A DNA stretch of 64,000 bases from an uncultured Candidatus Saccharibacteria bacterium (GTDB lineage Bacteria; Patescibacteriota; Saccharimonadia; Saccharimonadales; HK-STAS-PATE-42). This document shows positions 52,874-60,524 of the stretch, in pieces; within the stretch, counting starts at the first letter, position 1; the number at the start of each line of letters is the position of its first letter. The position numbers were made by a program, and so were the translations under genes. The DNA is taken from assembly GCA_937871805.1 (NCBI GenBank), contig CALMQB010000002.1, positions 124,001-188,000 of the forward strand. Reading direction: 5' to 3'. A model generated the notes under the pieces. That model made no database searches. It was not told the origin of the DNA and worked only from the letters and a program-made list of their open reading frames with translations.

Positions 52874-53317
52874 TTATAGCATAGATCTATCTAAGGATGA
52901 TTCTCCAGCTACTATTTCATAGGCCGCCCGAACTCTTTCTCGGCTCGCGGGATCTCCGTTGCAAGCAAAGCCACTGATTCTAGCAACCCAAGTTGTAACG
53001 CCGTTGGTGCTCTGCCCTAGCCTACTAATAAGTTCACCCGGAGCGGAATCAGGAAGAGGAAAAAGCACCACGGATCTCCGATCCGCTTCTTGACAAAGAC
53101 CACATACTACACAAACGCTTTCTCCGAGTTGATCAGAAAATTTCTGTGCAGGAGCATAGTATCTGTCAGATGCTGCAGAACCAATTTCAACTGAAACCTC
53201 CAGATGCGGAGATTGACCAGGATTGCTAAAATATAAAGGATACCTATCTGATTGCTCAAAATAATGCCTACTATCTACTGCGGCTAGCCTATCTGTATCG
53301 TTCCTATGCCTGCGCAT
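52874..53317 (-). CDS. hypothetical protein, lysine-poor orphan
   Basis: About 147 residues starting MRRHRNDTDRLAAVD; arginine-rich with a single lysine, and a VCVVCGLCQEADRRSVV segment with three closely spaced cysteines that could bind a metal. No family recognised. It is the last gene of the hisS operon, 39 bp after the HAD gene. Confidence 0.5.
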   Translation of the reverse strand: MRRHRNDTDRLAAVDSRHYFEQSDRYPLYFSNPGQSPHLEVSVEIGSAASDRYYAPAQKFSDQLGESVCVVCGLCQEADRRSVVLFPLPDSAPGELISRLGQSTNGVTTWVARISGFACNGDPASRERVRAAYEIVAGESSLDRSML

Positions 53318-53355
53318 CAAAAATATTATGTTTATTCCTACTTTAAAAGCTAAGT

Positions 53356-54045
53356 TTATAACAATGTGAAAGTATTGTCACATTGTAGTGTCGATTTTTT
53401 GCTAGTACTATTCAGTGCTTCTTCGAACTCGCTCCAATGTTTGAATGTAGTAACAATGTTTGGTTCTTTGAGTAGCTCTGGCATATCGTAAAACTTATTA
53501 TGGGATTGTGGGGCAAAAAACAAGCAGGGAATGTTCAACGCTCCGCTGGATCGAGTATCTTTTTCAGTATCACCAACAAAAATAACATCTTCTGCACTTA
53601 AATTCAATTTTTTAAGAGCAAATGCCACCGGGGCAGGGTCTGGTTTATGTACCTGGGTATCTAATGCGCTAACCTTGACCTCAAAATAATCCGCCAGACC
53701 CGAATGGCTTAGGGCAGCATCAAGCATCTCTTGGGCTGATGAAGTTACGATAACCAATCTATACTCTTTTGAGAGATTGTGGATAGTTTCTTTTACGCCA
53801 TCATAAAGACTGACTCGAGCGAGCAGAGGCTTCGCCATTTTCATTGATTCCTTCCAGAATTCTTCAGTACGACTCTCCAACTTAGATCTAACCCACGGGT
53901 AGTCTCCAAAGTGTTCAGAGATTTCTTTTCTGGAAGTATTAACACCGAAATCTTTGAAAATAATTTCAAAGACGTCTAACCAGACTTCTAAAGTTTTAGC
54001 AATTGTTCCATCCCAATCAAAAAGAATTGCTTTTTTATTTTTCAT
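53356..54045 (-). CDS. HAD family hydrolase
   Basis: A 229-residue phosphatase-type HAD protein of the phosphoglycolate phosphatase/PGM-like group: motif I LFDWDGTIAKT, motif II VIVTSSAQEM, motif III Lys in HKPDPAPVAF and motif IV FVGDTEKDT. The substrate is unknown. It lies 16 bp after the kinase gene. Confidence 0.9.
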   Translation of the reverse strand: MKNKKAILFDWDGTIAKTLEVWLDVFEIIFKDFGVNTSRKEISEHFGDYPWVRSKLESRTEEFWKESMKMAKPLLARVSLYDGVKETIHNLSKEYRLVIVTSSAQEMLDAALSHSGLADYFEVKVSALDTQVHKPDPAPVAFALKKLNLSAEDVIFVGDTEKDTRSSGALNIPCLFFAPQSHNKFYDMPELLKEPNIVTTFKHWSEFEEALNSTSKKSTLQCDNTFTLL

Positions 54046-54061
54046 AATTTTTTGTTTTGAC

Positions 54062-54580
54062 TTATGCTATTCTTACAAGCTCTATTACATCTTTCAATAC
54101 GCACTCAAGCCCGGAACTATCCAAAATATATTCATTCGTGAATCCCAGTGAATCGTCATCTTTCCACCAGGATCGAAGTTCAGTCTCTCCGAATTCATGG
54201 CTATTACTCTTTGTGCCGTGTCGCTTTAAGGTCTCCTCGAAGTTTATTTTATAATAAAAAAATATTGATTTGTCGTTTCCAAAGGTCCTATTGAGTTCAG
54301 TCAAAAATTTGCCATATTTCTCGCCCCAAAATATACCCTCAAGAATAATTACATAACCTAGTCCTGAGACTGTAGCGATCATAGACTTAAGTAACTCAAT
54401 TGAATCAACCATATCTAATTCATCCTTTTCCTTTAGTATTTCTCGCCTAATATAGTCTTGTTCCAGCAAAGCAACCTTAAGACCTCTTTTTTTGAGGAGC
54501 TCTCTGAGATTATTTGCAAGTGTAGACTTTCCGGAACCACTATTACCTCTAATTACGATTAAGTTCTTATCGATATCCAT
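54062..54580 (-). CDS. P-loop kinase (zeta-toxin-like or nucleotide kinase)
   Basis: A 172-residue P-loop protein: Walker A IRGNSGSGKSTLANNL, a lid-like region KRHGTKSNSHEFGE, and YVIILEGIFWGEKY in the position of Walker B. Related to small kinases such as gluconate or zeta-type kinases; substrate not clear. Its start overlaps hisS by 14 bp, so it is translated together with it. Confidence 0.82.
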   Translation of the reverse strand: MDIDKNLIVIRGNSGSGKSTLANNLRELLKKRGLKVALLEQDYIRREILKEKDELDMVDSIELLKSMIATVSGLGYVIILEGIFWGEKYGKFLTELNRTFGNDKSIFFYYKINFEETLKRHGTKSNSHEFGETELRSWWKDDDSLGFTNEYILDSSGLECVLKDVIELVRIA

Positions 54581-55823
54581 TATTTAATTCTTTAAACTTA
54601 ATATCTTTGAAGGAATTCTCATTGTCGCCTATGATTCCGATTTTTGGAATTTGAAGTTTTTGAGCTGCCTTAATTCTTTTTTCTAGCTTTCTTTGAACAT
54701 CGAAATCAATGGCAATGTTCTGACCTTGCTTTCGGAGCTCAGCGGCAAACTTATTAGCCTTGCTAACTGAACTTAAGTTTAATGGAATTAGCATTGCCTC
54801 CGTTGCAGGTGGGAGTGCCGGCCAAAGATTATTGGCATCAAGCATTTCCCACTGAACAGCGTCGCCCATTCCAAAGCCAACTACCGGGACTGGGTCTACT
54901 CCAAATTTGGCGACTAAGCCATCATAACGCCCTCCACCAAACATTGCCCTGTTGTTGGTTGGGTCAGTGTCAAAGACTTCAAAAACAAAGCCCGTATAGT
55001 AGTCGAAGCCTCTGGCTATTTGGGGATTAAAGTTAAACTTAACTCCCGCAGAATCTAGAACTTCAAAGGCAGCTTCAAGGTACTCGTACCAGTCCTGAGC
55101 TTTGGCCTCTTCAGGGAGTTCACCCAATTCGCCAACTTCTAGGATTTGATTAGCTAGTATTAAGCCATCTTGGTTTACGCCTAGTTCTTGCAGACCGGAA
55201 TTGAAATACTCTTTACTAATTTTGGATTTTTTATCAATCAGTCGAATTGCTTGAAGGGCATTTTCTGAACTCAAGTTTAACTTTTCTTGGAGTAACCAAT
55301 CCAAAAATCGCCGATCGGAGATTTGGATATCGTACATCTCTGGTTTTGCACCTAGTTCTTTCAGGATGGAATCTGCGAGCATGATTATTTCGGCATCAGA
55401 ATTAGGATCTGCGGAACCAAAAATATCAGCATTAAGCTGCCAGAACTCTCTCCAACGACCTTTTTGAGGACGCTCATACCGATAACAGCCAGGGATCACA
55501 AACAGCCGAAGTGGATAGCCAAGCTCTTGCCTTTTGCCAGCAATAATCCTAGCCAAGGAAGGAGTCATCTCCGGTCGGAGCATAACTTCTCTGCCACCAC
55601 GATCTGTAAAAACGAAGCTTTCTTTGCCGACGATTTCTTCTGAAGTTTTAGAAGCATAAAGCTCTAGCGGTTCTAGAATTGGAGTATCGTATTGTTCGTA
55701 GCCATAGCGCTGACAAACTTTAGTCCAAACATCAAAAAGATATTGACGCTTTGCAAATTCTTCGGGATAGAAATCTCGTGTACCCTTGTAGGGTTGTGTA
55801 GATGGTGTTTTAGTTTCTTTCAT
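54567..55823 (-). CDS. hisS: histidyl-tRNA synthetase
   Basis: Class II synthetase charging tRNA-His, 418 residues. Motif 1 region YDTPILEPLELY, motif 2 VMLRPEMTPSLARI and CYRYERPQKGRWREFWQL, the histidine-specific ARGFDYYTGFVFEVF and motif 3 MFGGGRYDGLV are all intact, and an anticodon-binding domain follows. It is the third gene of an operon whose leader contains a histidine-codon attenuator (57616-57753), so it is probably induced by scarcity of His-tRNA. Confidence 0.96.
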   Translation of the reverse strand: MKETKTPSTQPYKGTRDFYPEEFAKRQYLFDVWTKVCQRYGYEQYDTPILEPLELYASKTSEEIVGKESFVFTDRGGREVMLRPEMTPSLARIIAGKRQELGYPLRLFVIPGCYRYERPQKGRWREFWQLNADIFGSADPNSDAEIIMLADSILKELGAKPEMYDIQISDRRFLDWLLQEKLNLSSENALQAIRLIDKKSKISKEYFNSGLQELGVNQDGLILANQILEVGELGELPEEAKAQDWYEYLEAAFEVLDSAGVKFNFNPQIARGFDYYTGFVFEVFDTDPTNNRAMFGGGRYDGLVAKFGVDPVPVVGFGMGDAVQWEMLDANNLWPALPPATEAMLIPLNLSSVSKANKFAAELRKQGQNIAIDFDVQRKLEKRIKAAQKLQIPKIGIIGDNENSFKDIKFKELNNGYR

Positions 55824-55852
55824 ATTTATTTACTTTAAGTTAATATCAATGT

Positions 55853-56824
55853 TTATAGTATTTCTATTTCTTGTTTAGTGAAGTTAAGTTTAATTTTAGA
55901 ACCGATCGGTAGGAGCGCTTTTGGAAGGCAATGGTCAATCTCAACTCCAATCATGGCTGGGATTCGATCAAGCTCCGGAATTGAGCTGAGCATCATTTTA
56001 AGCCTTTCTGCGTTTAGTTTGGCGCCTTCTGAAAACCTGCCAAAAACTAAACCTTGGAGATTTTCTAAAACCCCATCTTGCATCAATAAGGAAATTAACG
56101 AACGTTTAAATTGATAAATGGTCTCTTCTTTGACGAGGTCGTCATCTTCCAATACTAGAATTATGGGTTGATCAAACTTGGGCATGTATTCTGTACCTTG
56201 GAGCAGGCCTAAAGTATCGAGATTACCTCCTATCGAGACACCCTTAACCCCGTCTTTTGGATTAACGAAAGTCCAGCCAATAGAATCTTGCCTTGGTGAA
56301 TCAAAGCTATTCTGAAAAGATTTTTTTGGTTTTAGTAACTTTAGTTTACCCTCTAAGAGTGCCTGCAGAGATTCCCAGGTTTCTTCTCTGGTCTCTTTAA
56401 CGCAAAAATTGATGCCCGAAACTCCCGTCCATGTGGTTATCCCAGATTTAGCATAAAGTGCATTGCAGAGAATTGTTAAATCGCTATGACCGATAAACTT
56501 AACTTCGTTGCCCTTGAAGTCACTCCAATTCAGATACTTCAAAATGTCATTAGAGTTAAACCCGCCAATAAAGCTCAGAATGGCCGTTGGGTTCTGAACA
56601 AATGCCCAATTAATATCTTCTGCCCTTTCCTTTGGGGGCATCGAATTAAATTCATTAGCAACTCTAGACTTTAGAGACTTTAGAGACTTTAGAGACTTTA
56701 GGGCATTTGGGGCAATATCGACAGCCCAGCCCTTCGATTCTATAAAATCGACCATTTGATGGACTTCTTTTGGGAATAAAGCCAAAGAATATGCCGGGGA
56801 AACTAGTATTATCTTCTTATTCAT
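55853..56824 (-). CDS. LD-carboxypeptidase-like protein (peptidase S66)
   Basis: A 323-residue S66 family protein: IILVSPAYSLALFPKEV at the start, the nucleophile region FIGHSDLTILCNAL, ISIGGNLDTLGLLQG-like block and PAMIGVEIDHCLP for the catalytic Glu/His. Family members cut L,D-peptide bonds of cell wall turnover or self-immunity substrates. Residues about 43-54 are a LKS repeat coded by a 9-bp tandem repeat. It lies between an orphan gene (overlapping by 8 bp) and hisS. Confidence 0.88.
   Translation of the reverse strand: MNKKIILVSPAYSLALFPKEVHQMVDFIESKGWAVDIAPNALKSLKSLKSLKSRVANEFNSMPPKERAEDINWAFVQNPTAILSFIGGFNSNDILKYLNWSDFKGNEVKFIGHSDLTILCNALYAKSGITTWTGVSGINFCVKETREETWESLQALLEGKLKLLKPKKSFQNSFDSPRQDSIGWTFVNPKDGVKGVSIGGNLDTLGLLQGTEYMPKFDQPIILVLEDDDLVKEETIYQFKRSLISLLMQDGVLENLQGLVFGRFSEGAKLNAERLKMMLSSIPELDRIPAMIGVEIDHCLPKALLPIGSKIKLNFTKQEIEIL
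56664..56702 (-). repeat. 9-bp in-frame tandem repeat
   Basis: About four copies of a unit TTTAGAGAC (plus strand) inside the S66 gene, coding a LKS tripeptide run. In-frame units change loop length without breaking the gene. Confidence 0.85.
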
Positions 56825-57563
56825 TACTGCCTCCTAGTATACCAGCTCTCAATTGTTCGAAGTCGCAGCCAGAAAGGTCGACAAAACTTCTGGTTGAAGC
56901 ACCCTTAACTATGTCGAGCTTGGGCCATGGACTTGATTTGAACTGAGCATCTGGAAGGTTTTTTAGAACCACCCCGTTTTCTTTCGCTAAACTCTTGCTC
57001 GTTTCGCTTAAATATTCCTCTGCCACCAAAAGTTGAGCCTTAAACTTTCCGACTTCTTGATAGAAGCGGGGGAGATATTTAGCGGCAATTGAACTCCTAG
57101 TTGGGTCACTCTTGCCCACAGTCTGAAGGTAAAAATTACTCATATCGAACTGTATAGGGTCTCGCAACCAGGCTCTCTGGCCTTCATCAAGGCCTGGGAC
57201 GAAATCTCCAAACATTCTGCTCAACTGCAAGAAATACTGCTCTAAGCTTTGCCCTAAATTAGCCTGAAGCTCAGAAACTGGACCAAGCGTCGGTTTTGAG
57301 ATTCTCTCTTTGGTCATTTGCAGGCAGGCCTCTTCGCCCTTGCTGGGCCAAATTATGGCAGGCCTAGCAAGGTTAAAGTCGCCTCTAGCTGGTGAGACGT
57401 AAGGCTTTTTTCTATAAGTTAAGTTGACCAGTGTCGCGTCGTTTCTACTGCACCAGCCCAATGCCTCCACTAATCTCATAGTTGGAACAGTTAGTGTTTG
57501 TTCGGCGAAGAATACTGGGTTCTGTATGCCGGATAGATCCAGCGAATTGTTAAATACTTCCAT
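56817..57563 (-). CDS. orphan gene between the His leader and the S66/hisS genes
   Basis: 248 residues from MEVFNNSLDLSGIQNPVFFA; an earlier ATG at 57638 lies inside the terminator hairpin and is unlikely. The protein is soluble, mostly helical, with FAEQTLTVPTMRLVEALGW and DEGQRAWLRDPIQFDMSNFY. No family recognised. As at trpS, an orphan gene stands between the attenuator and the synthetase, and its composition differs from the neighbours. Confidence 0.6.
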   Translation of the reverse strand: MEVFNNSLDLSGIQNPVFFAEQTLTVPTMRLVEALGWCSRNDATLVNLTYRKKPYVSPARGDFNLARPAIIWPSKGEEACLQMTKERISKPTLGPVSELQANLGQSLEQYFLQLSRMFGDFVPGLDEGQRAWLRDPIQFDMSNFYLQTVGKSDPTRSSIAAKYLPRFYQEVGKFKAQLLVAEEYLSETSKSLAKENGVVLKNLPDAQFKSSPWPKLDIVKGASTRSFVDLSGCDFEQLRAGILGGSNE

Positions 57564-57615
57564 GATTATTTTTGGGTTTAGTTTATTGTTTAAAATTAAG
57601 TTGATTTTTAAGTAC

Positions 57616-57646
57616 AGAAAAAGCCAGATGGATTTCATCTGGCTTT
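57616..57646 (-). terminator. intrinsic terminator of the His attenuator
   Basis: AGCCAGATG (plus 57636-57644 as CATCTGGCT) and CATCTGGCT (plus 57622-57630 as AGCCAGATG) form a 9-bp stem extended by A-T pairs, loop of 5, followed on the minus strand by TTTTTCTG. It stands between the leader peptide and the first structural gene. Confidence 0.85.
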
Positions 57647-57715
57647 TAGTTTTTGGCTGTAAGAGTTTTACAAAATTTTAAACAAGCAGGGTTGAATCCA
57701 TCTGGCTAGAGATGG
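57622..57715 (-). promoter_or_regulatory. histidine attenuator with alternative hairpins
   Basis: Region 1 (CCATCT, 57710-57715, just after the last His codon) pairs with AGATGG (57698-57703), leaving the leader stop codon in the loop. The longer region 2 (AGCCAGATGGATT, 57695-57707) is perfectly complementary over 13 bp to the 3' arm side of the terminator (57622-57634). A ribosome stalled at the His codons would block the first hairpin and let region 2 compete for the terminator's 3' arm. Here region 2 targets the 3' arm and not the 5' arm as in the trp leader, so the antitermination step is less certain. Confidence 0.7.
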
Positions 57716-57753
57716 TCATGATGCTGGGAATTAATTTTGTAATTTAAAGTCAT
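57706..57753 (-). CDS. His leader peptide, 15 codons
   Basis: ATG at 57753 encodes MTLNYKINSQHHDHL and ends at TAG. Three of the last five codons are His (CAT CAT GAC CAT). The ATG lies 8 bases after the -10 box (leaderless). Same length and layout as the Trp leader peptide. Confidence 0.85.
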   Translation of the reverse strand: MTLNYKINSQHHDHL

Positions 57754-57761
57754 ACTTTTGT

Positions 57762-57790
57762 ATTATACAGACTTAAGTTTAACTTGTCAA
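57762..57790 (-). promoter_or_regulatory. consensus promoter of the hisS operon
   Basis: TTGACA (57785-57790) and TATAAT (57762-57767) with a 17-bp spacer, a perfect match to the sigma-70 consensus. The spacer contains a TTAAACTTAA word (57773-57782). Confidence 0.9.
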
Positions 57791-57820
57791 TAAACTAGAG
57801 ACTAGCAAACGGAGAATTTT

Positions 57821-58324
57821 CTAAATAGTTAGCTTATACTCGTTATACTCTGTCGGCAAGATGCAGACTGCATTGAGTAGAAAGTCTTCTGCAGATTGGT
57901 TTTGATTAAGTTTAAGTAAGCTTTGTTCAATTTCTTTCTTGAGATCCTTTTTAGGGCACTGTACTTTGACGCCAGAAACTTGAACAGAGATTGTAACCCC
58001 AAAACCTCCAGCTGGTGACTGATATCCAGCTGTAACTATATTCCGACTGTCGGGCCAATCTAGTTCAAGGTAAGATTCTACAGTTTTTAGCAAATACTCC
58101 CTATCTTGCTCGAACATTTCCTCAGAACCGGATAGTATCCATCCTCCAGGCCCATAAGCTACGCCATTAAAAATATAACCAATATTACTCAATTCTTTGT
58201 AGACCGTTCCTTTTAATTCAAAATCCTCTTTAAGTTTTTCGACTTTATGAATAACTTTCTCTGGTTTCTGACCTGATTCAAGGATCTTTTTGATTTCTTT
58301 TAGCGCTGGTCTGATGTCTTTCAT
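57821..58324 (-). CDS. hypothetical protein
   Basis: A 167-residue protein with an N-terminal helical region (KDIRPALKEIKKILESGQKP) and a mixed alpha/beta core (GVTISVQVSGVKVQCPKKDL). Lysine-rich like the core genes. No family recognised. It ends 30 bp before the hisS operon promoter on the same strand; no terminator is visible between. Confidence 0.6.
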   Translation of the reverse strand: MKDIRPALKEIKKILESGQKPEKVIHKVEKLKEDFELKGTVYKELSNIGYIFNGVAYGPGGWILSGSEEMFEQDREYLLKTVESYLELDWPDSRNIVTAGYQSPAGGFGVTISVQVSGVKVQCPKKDLKKEIEQSLLKLNQNQSAEDFLLNAVCILPTEYNEYKLTI

Positions 58325-58358
58325 GGCTTAAGTTTAGCACATTAATTAATTACAGATT

Positions 58359-59123
58359 TTATTCTTCAGACTCCAGCTTTTTTCTGGTTTCTTCATCAAG
58401 TTCGTTAAGGTAAACCTCTGCGGATTTTTTGATTACTTTTGAAATCTTAGAGTTGTCAATTCTTTCGAACATTAAACTTAATTCAGTTAAGATCTCTGTC
58501 CTTCTTTTGGCGAATGGCTCTTCGGTTAGATTTATTGCACCATAAGCGCTAGTTAAATAATCTATAGCGATTGTGTAATGGGCTCTTTTTTTAAAAATTT
58601 TTGCTGCTAGAAAATACGCGGTGGAAAGATAAAATAAGTTTTCTGACTTTCTGACATTTTGAATTGCTAAATCTAATTTTTGATCTGCTTTATCCAAACT
58701 ATCTAGCTCGTTTGTGTATTCCAATGAAAGAGCATATTTAATTTGAGTCATCGCCAGCTCGCCCAAGTCTAGGGATTTATCAGAGTCTTTTAAAGCTTCT
58801 TCACTCAACTTAAATTCTTTATTTGCTTCAGAATATTGAGCTTGGTCAAAAAGCTGACTTCCAAAATCTCTAGCAACTCGAGCAAGATTAAAATTATCTT
58901 CTAGAGATTGATAGGCTTCTTTAGCCTTTTGAAAACATTCAGTAGATTTGGTGTAGCCTCTTGCTTCTTTTATAGAGACTGCCGCCATGTGCAGGGCTTC
59001 GGCGCGCTTCTTCGGTGAGATTCCTCCGACTTTAGAGATTGTTAAATACTTTTCGTAAGCAAGCTCCGATTTGCCCTGATTTCGGAGATCTTGCGCCTCT
59101 TTAAAGTTATCTGTGAAATCCAT
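58359..59123 (-). CDS. tetratricopeptide-repeat protein
   Basis: A 254-residue all-helical protein with TPR-like helix pairs (KSELAYEKYLTISKVGG, SIKEARGYTKSTECFQKAKE, DQAQYSEANKEFKLSEEALK), so a protein-protein interaction scaffold. A TATACT box lies 10 bases upstream of the ATG. It is 34 bp upstream of the following hypothetical gene. Confidence 0.75.
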   Translation of the reverse strand: MDFTDNFKEAQDLRNQGKSELAYEKYLTISKVGGISPKKRAEALHMAAVSIKEARGYTKSTECFQKAKEAYQSLEDNFNLARVARDFGSQLFDQAQYSEANKEFKLSEEALKDSDKSLDLGELAMTQIKYALSLEYTNELDSLDKADQKLDLAIQNVRKSENLFYLSTAYFLAAKIFKKRAHYTIAIDYLTSAYGAINLTEEPFAKRRTEILTELSLMFERIDNSKISKVIKKSAEVYLNELDEETRKKLESEE

Positions 59124-59173
59124 ATTAAGCTTAAGTATAGCAAAGCTAGGAAATAGAAGATTAAACTTTACTA

Positions 59174-59202
59174 TTGATTTATCTTAAGTTTAATGTTATG
59201 AT
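59174..59202 (+). promoter_or_regulatory. promoter upstream of the orphan gene at 59233
   Basis: TTGATT (59174-59179) and TATGAT (59197-59202) with a 17-bp spacer that contains a TTAAGTTTAA word. Confidence 0.6.
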
Positions 59203-59232
59203 GTTAGTAATATTTAATTAAATTATATTTTT

Positions 59233-59787
59233 ATGGTCCTAGAAAGAAGTTGCGGTAGCCCAGAGTTGCTAGATGGCAATAGTGACTATTTCGGACTGCC
59301 GCCGAAGGGCTGCCCAAGCATACATATCCAAAACGCTCTGCAAGAAGTTGTAGACATGACCGTAGAGCTAGATGAAATACTGGCAGAAGCAGCCGCATTA
59401 GCTAAGCGAGCTCAGGCAATGAGGGTTAGGGCCGAAGAATTCAGATCCCTTGGTGGTGCAGATAACTTAGAGGAAGCCTCACTGCTAGATGCAACGGCAG
59501 CGGAGACCTTGGCTGAAACGAACATCATAAAAGAATTAAGGACTTTTTTTCTGGGGAAATCTATGGTGGAAATTACCAATGAAATTGCAGCCGTGGGAGC
59601 CCTGAAAACAACTAATGATTTCAACAGCGCAGAAACTCGCACGCCGGAAGTATGCCTGACATGCCCAAACTTCAGATCGTACGGTGAGACAATGCCCGGC
59701 GCCCCAGCAACCGTCATGTCGATAACTCAGTACGCCCAAAACTTAGTTAATAATACTCAGAGTGTTGCGGCCCTAGACTTTGAATAA
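59233..59787 (+). CDS. hypothetical protein, lysine-poor orphan
   Basis: A 184-residue acidic protein with a long helical region rich in Ala, Glu and Leu (VDMTVELDEILAEAAALAKR, continuing to about residue 100), probably coiled coil, and a C-terminal TPEVCLTCPNFRSYGE segment with a CxxC pair. No family recognised. A 5' leader of about 25 nt without a ribosome binding site. It lies 36 bp upstream of ung on the same strand. Confidence 0.5.
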   Translation: MVLERSCGSPELLDGNSDYFGLPPKGCPSIHIQNALQEVVDMTVELDEILAEAAALAKRAQAMRVRAEEFRSLGGADNLEEASLLDATAAETLAETNIIKELRTFFLGKSMVEITNEIAAVGALKTTNDFNSAETRTPEVCLTCPNFRSYGETMPGAPATVMSITQYAQNLVNNTQSVAALDFE

Positions 59788-59809
59788 CCATCAAAAATAC
59801 CCCTTTTGC

Positions 59810-59815
59810 TATAGT
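59810..59815 (+). promoter_or_regulatory. -10 box of ung
   Basis: TGCTATAGT (extended -10), then 8 bases TAAGTTTA, then the ATG. The TTAAGTTTAA word exactly spans from the last T of the box to the A of the start codon. Confidence 0.65.
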
Positions 59816-59823
59816 TAAGTTTA

Positions 59824-60522
59824 ATGAACTTAAGACCTGAAGTTGAGATTGAAAAAAGCTGGCATAAAATCTTGAAAGATTATTTTGAGACTGAAAGTTT
59901 TAAGGACTTAACAGCATTCGTTCAAGCAGAATACTCAGGAAATATATCTGGGAAAAAGGTTTACCCAGAACCAGAAAATATTTTTAAAGCTTTAACTTTA
60001 ACTCCTTTTGATGAAGTTAAAGTGGTGATTTTAGGCCAAGATCCGTACCATGGAGATGGTCAGGCTATGGGTCTAAGTTTTTCCGTTCCAGAAGAAGTCA
60101 GAAACCCACCGAGTCTAAGGAATATTTTTAAAGAACTTGAGGTAGAACTTGGTGAAAAATCCGAAGCTGAAGTTAAATTTAATGGAGATTTAAGCTGCTG
60201 GGCGAAGCAGGGAGTTTTGTTATTAAACTCAGTTTTAACAGTAGAGACCGGGAAACCAGGCTCACATAGCAAAAAAGGTTGGGAAGATTTCACAGACCAG
60301 GTTATCAAAAAGATTTCTGAAGAAAAAGAGGGCGTAGTTTTTATACTTTGGGGAAATTATGCAAAACAGAAGTTAAATCTAATTGACGCAGACAAGCACC
60401 TAGTTTTAATGTCTCCACACCCTTCTCCATTTTCAGCTCACACGGGCTTTTTTGGGAGTGATCATTTTATAAAAGCCAATCAGTGGCTAGAATCTAAGGG
60501 CAAAAAAAAGATTGAGTGGTAA
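59824..60522 (+). CDS. ung: uracil-DNA glycosylase, family 1
   Basis: Removes uracil from DNA to start base excision repair. 232 residues; the catalytic water-activating loop is VVILGQDPYHGDGQAMGL (Asp), the uracil pocket LLLNSVLTVETG is conserved, and the Leu-intercalation loop is HPSPFSAHTGFFG (His). The start is leaderless. It is intact, whereas a second glycosylase of another family at 6782 has decayed. Confidence 0.96.
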   Translation: MNLRPEVEIEKSWHKILKDYFETESFKDLTAFVQAEYSGNISGKKVYPEPENIFKALTLTPFDEVKVVILGQDPYHGDGQAMGLSFSVPEEVRNPPSLRNIFKELEVELGEKSEAEVKFNGDLSCWAKQGVLLLNSVLTVETGKPGSHSKKGWEDFTDQVIKKISEEKEGVVFILWGNYAKQKLNLIDADKHLVLMSPHPSPFSAHTGFFGSDHFIKANQWLESKGKKKIEW

Positions 60523-60524
60523 AT

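Noticed and set aside
57564-57638. Upstream ATG at 57638 as the start of the orphan gene behind the His leader
   Set aside because: It lies inside the terminator stem and adds a stretch (MKSIWLFLYLKI) unlike the rest; the ATG at 57563 is preferred.
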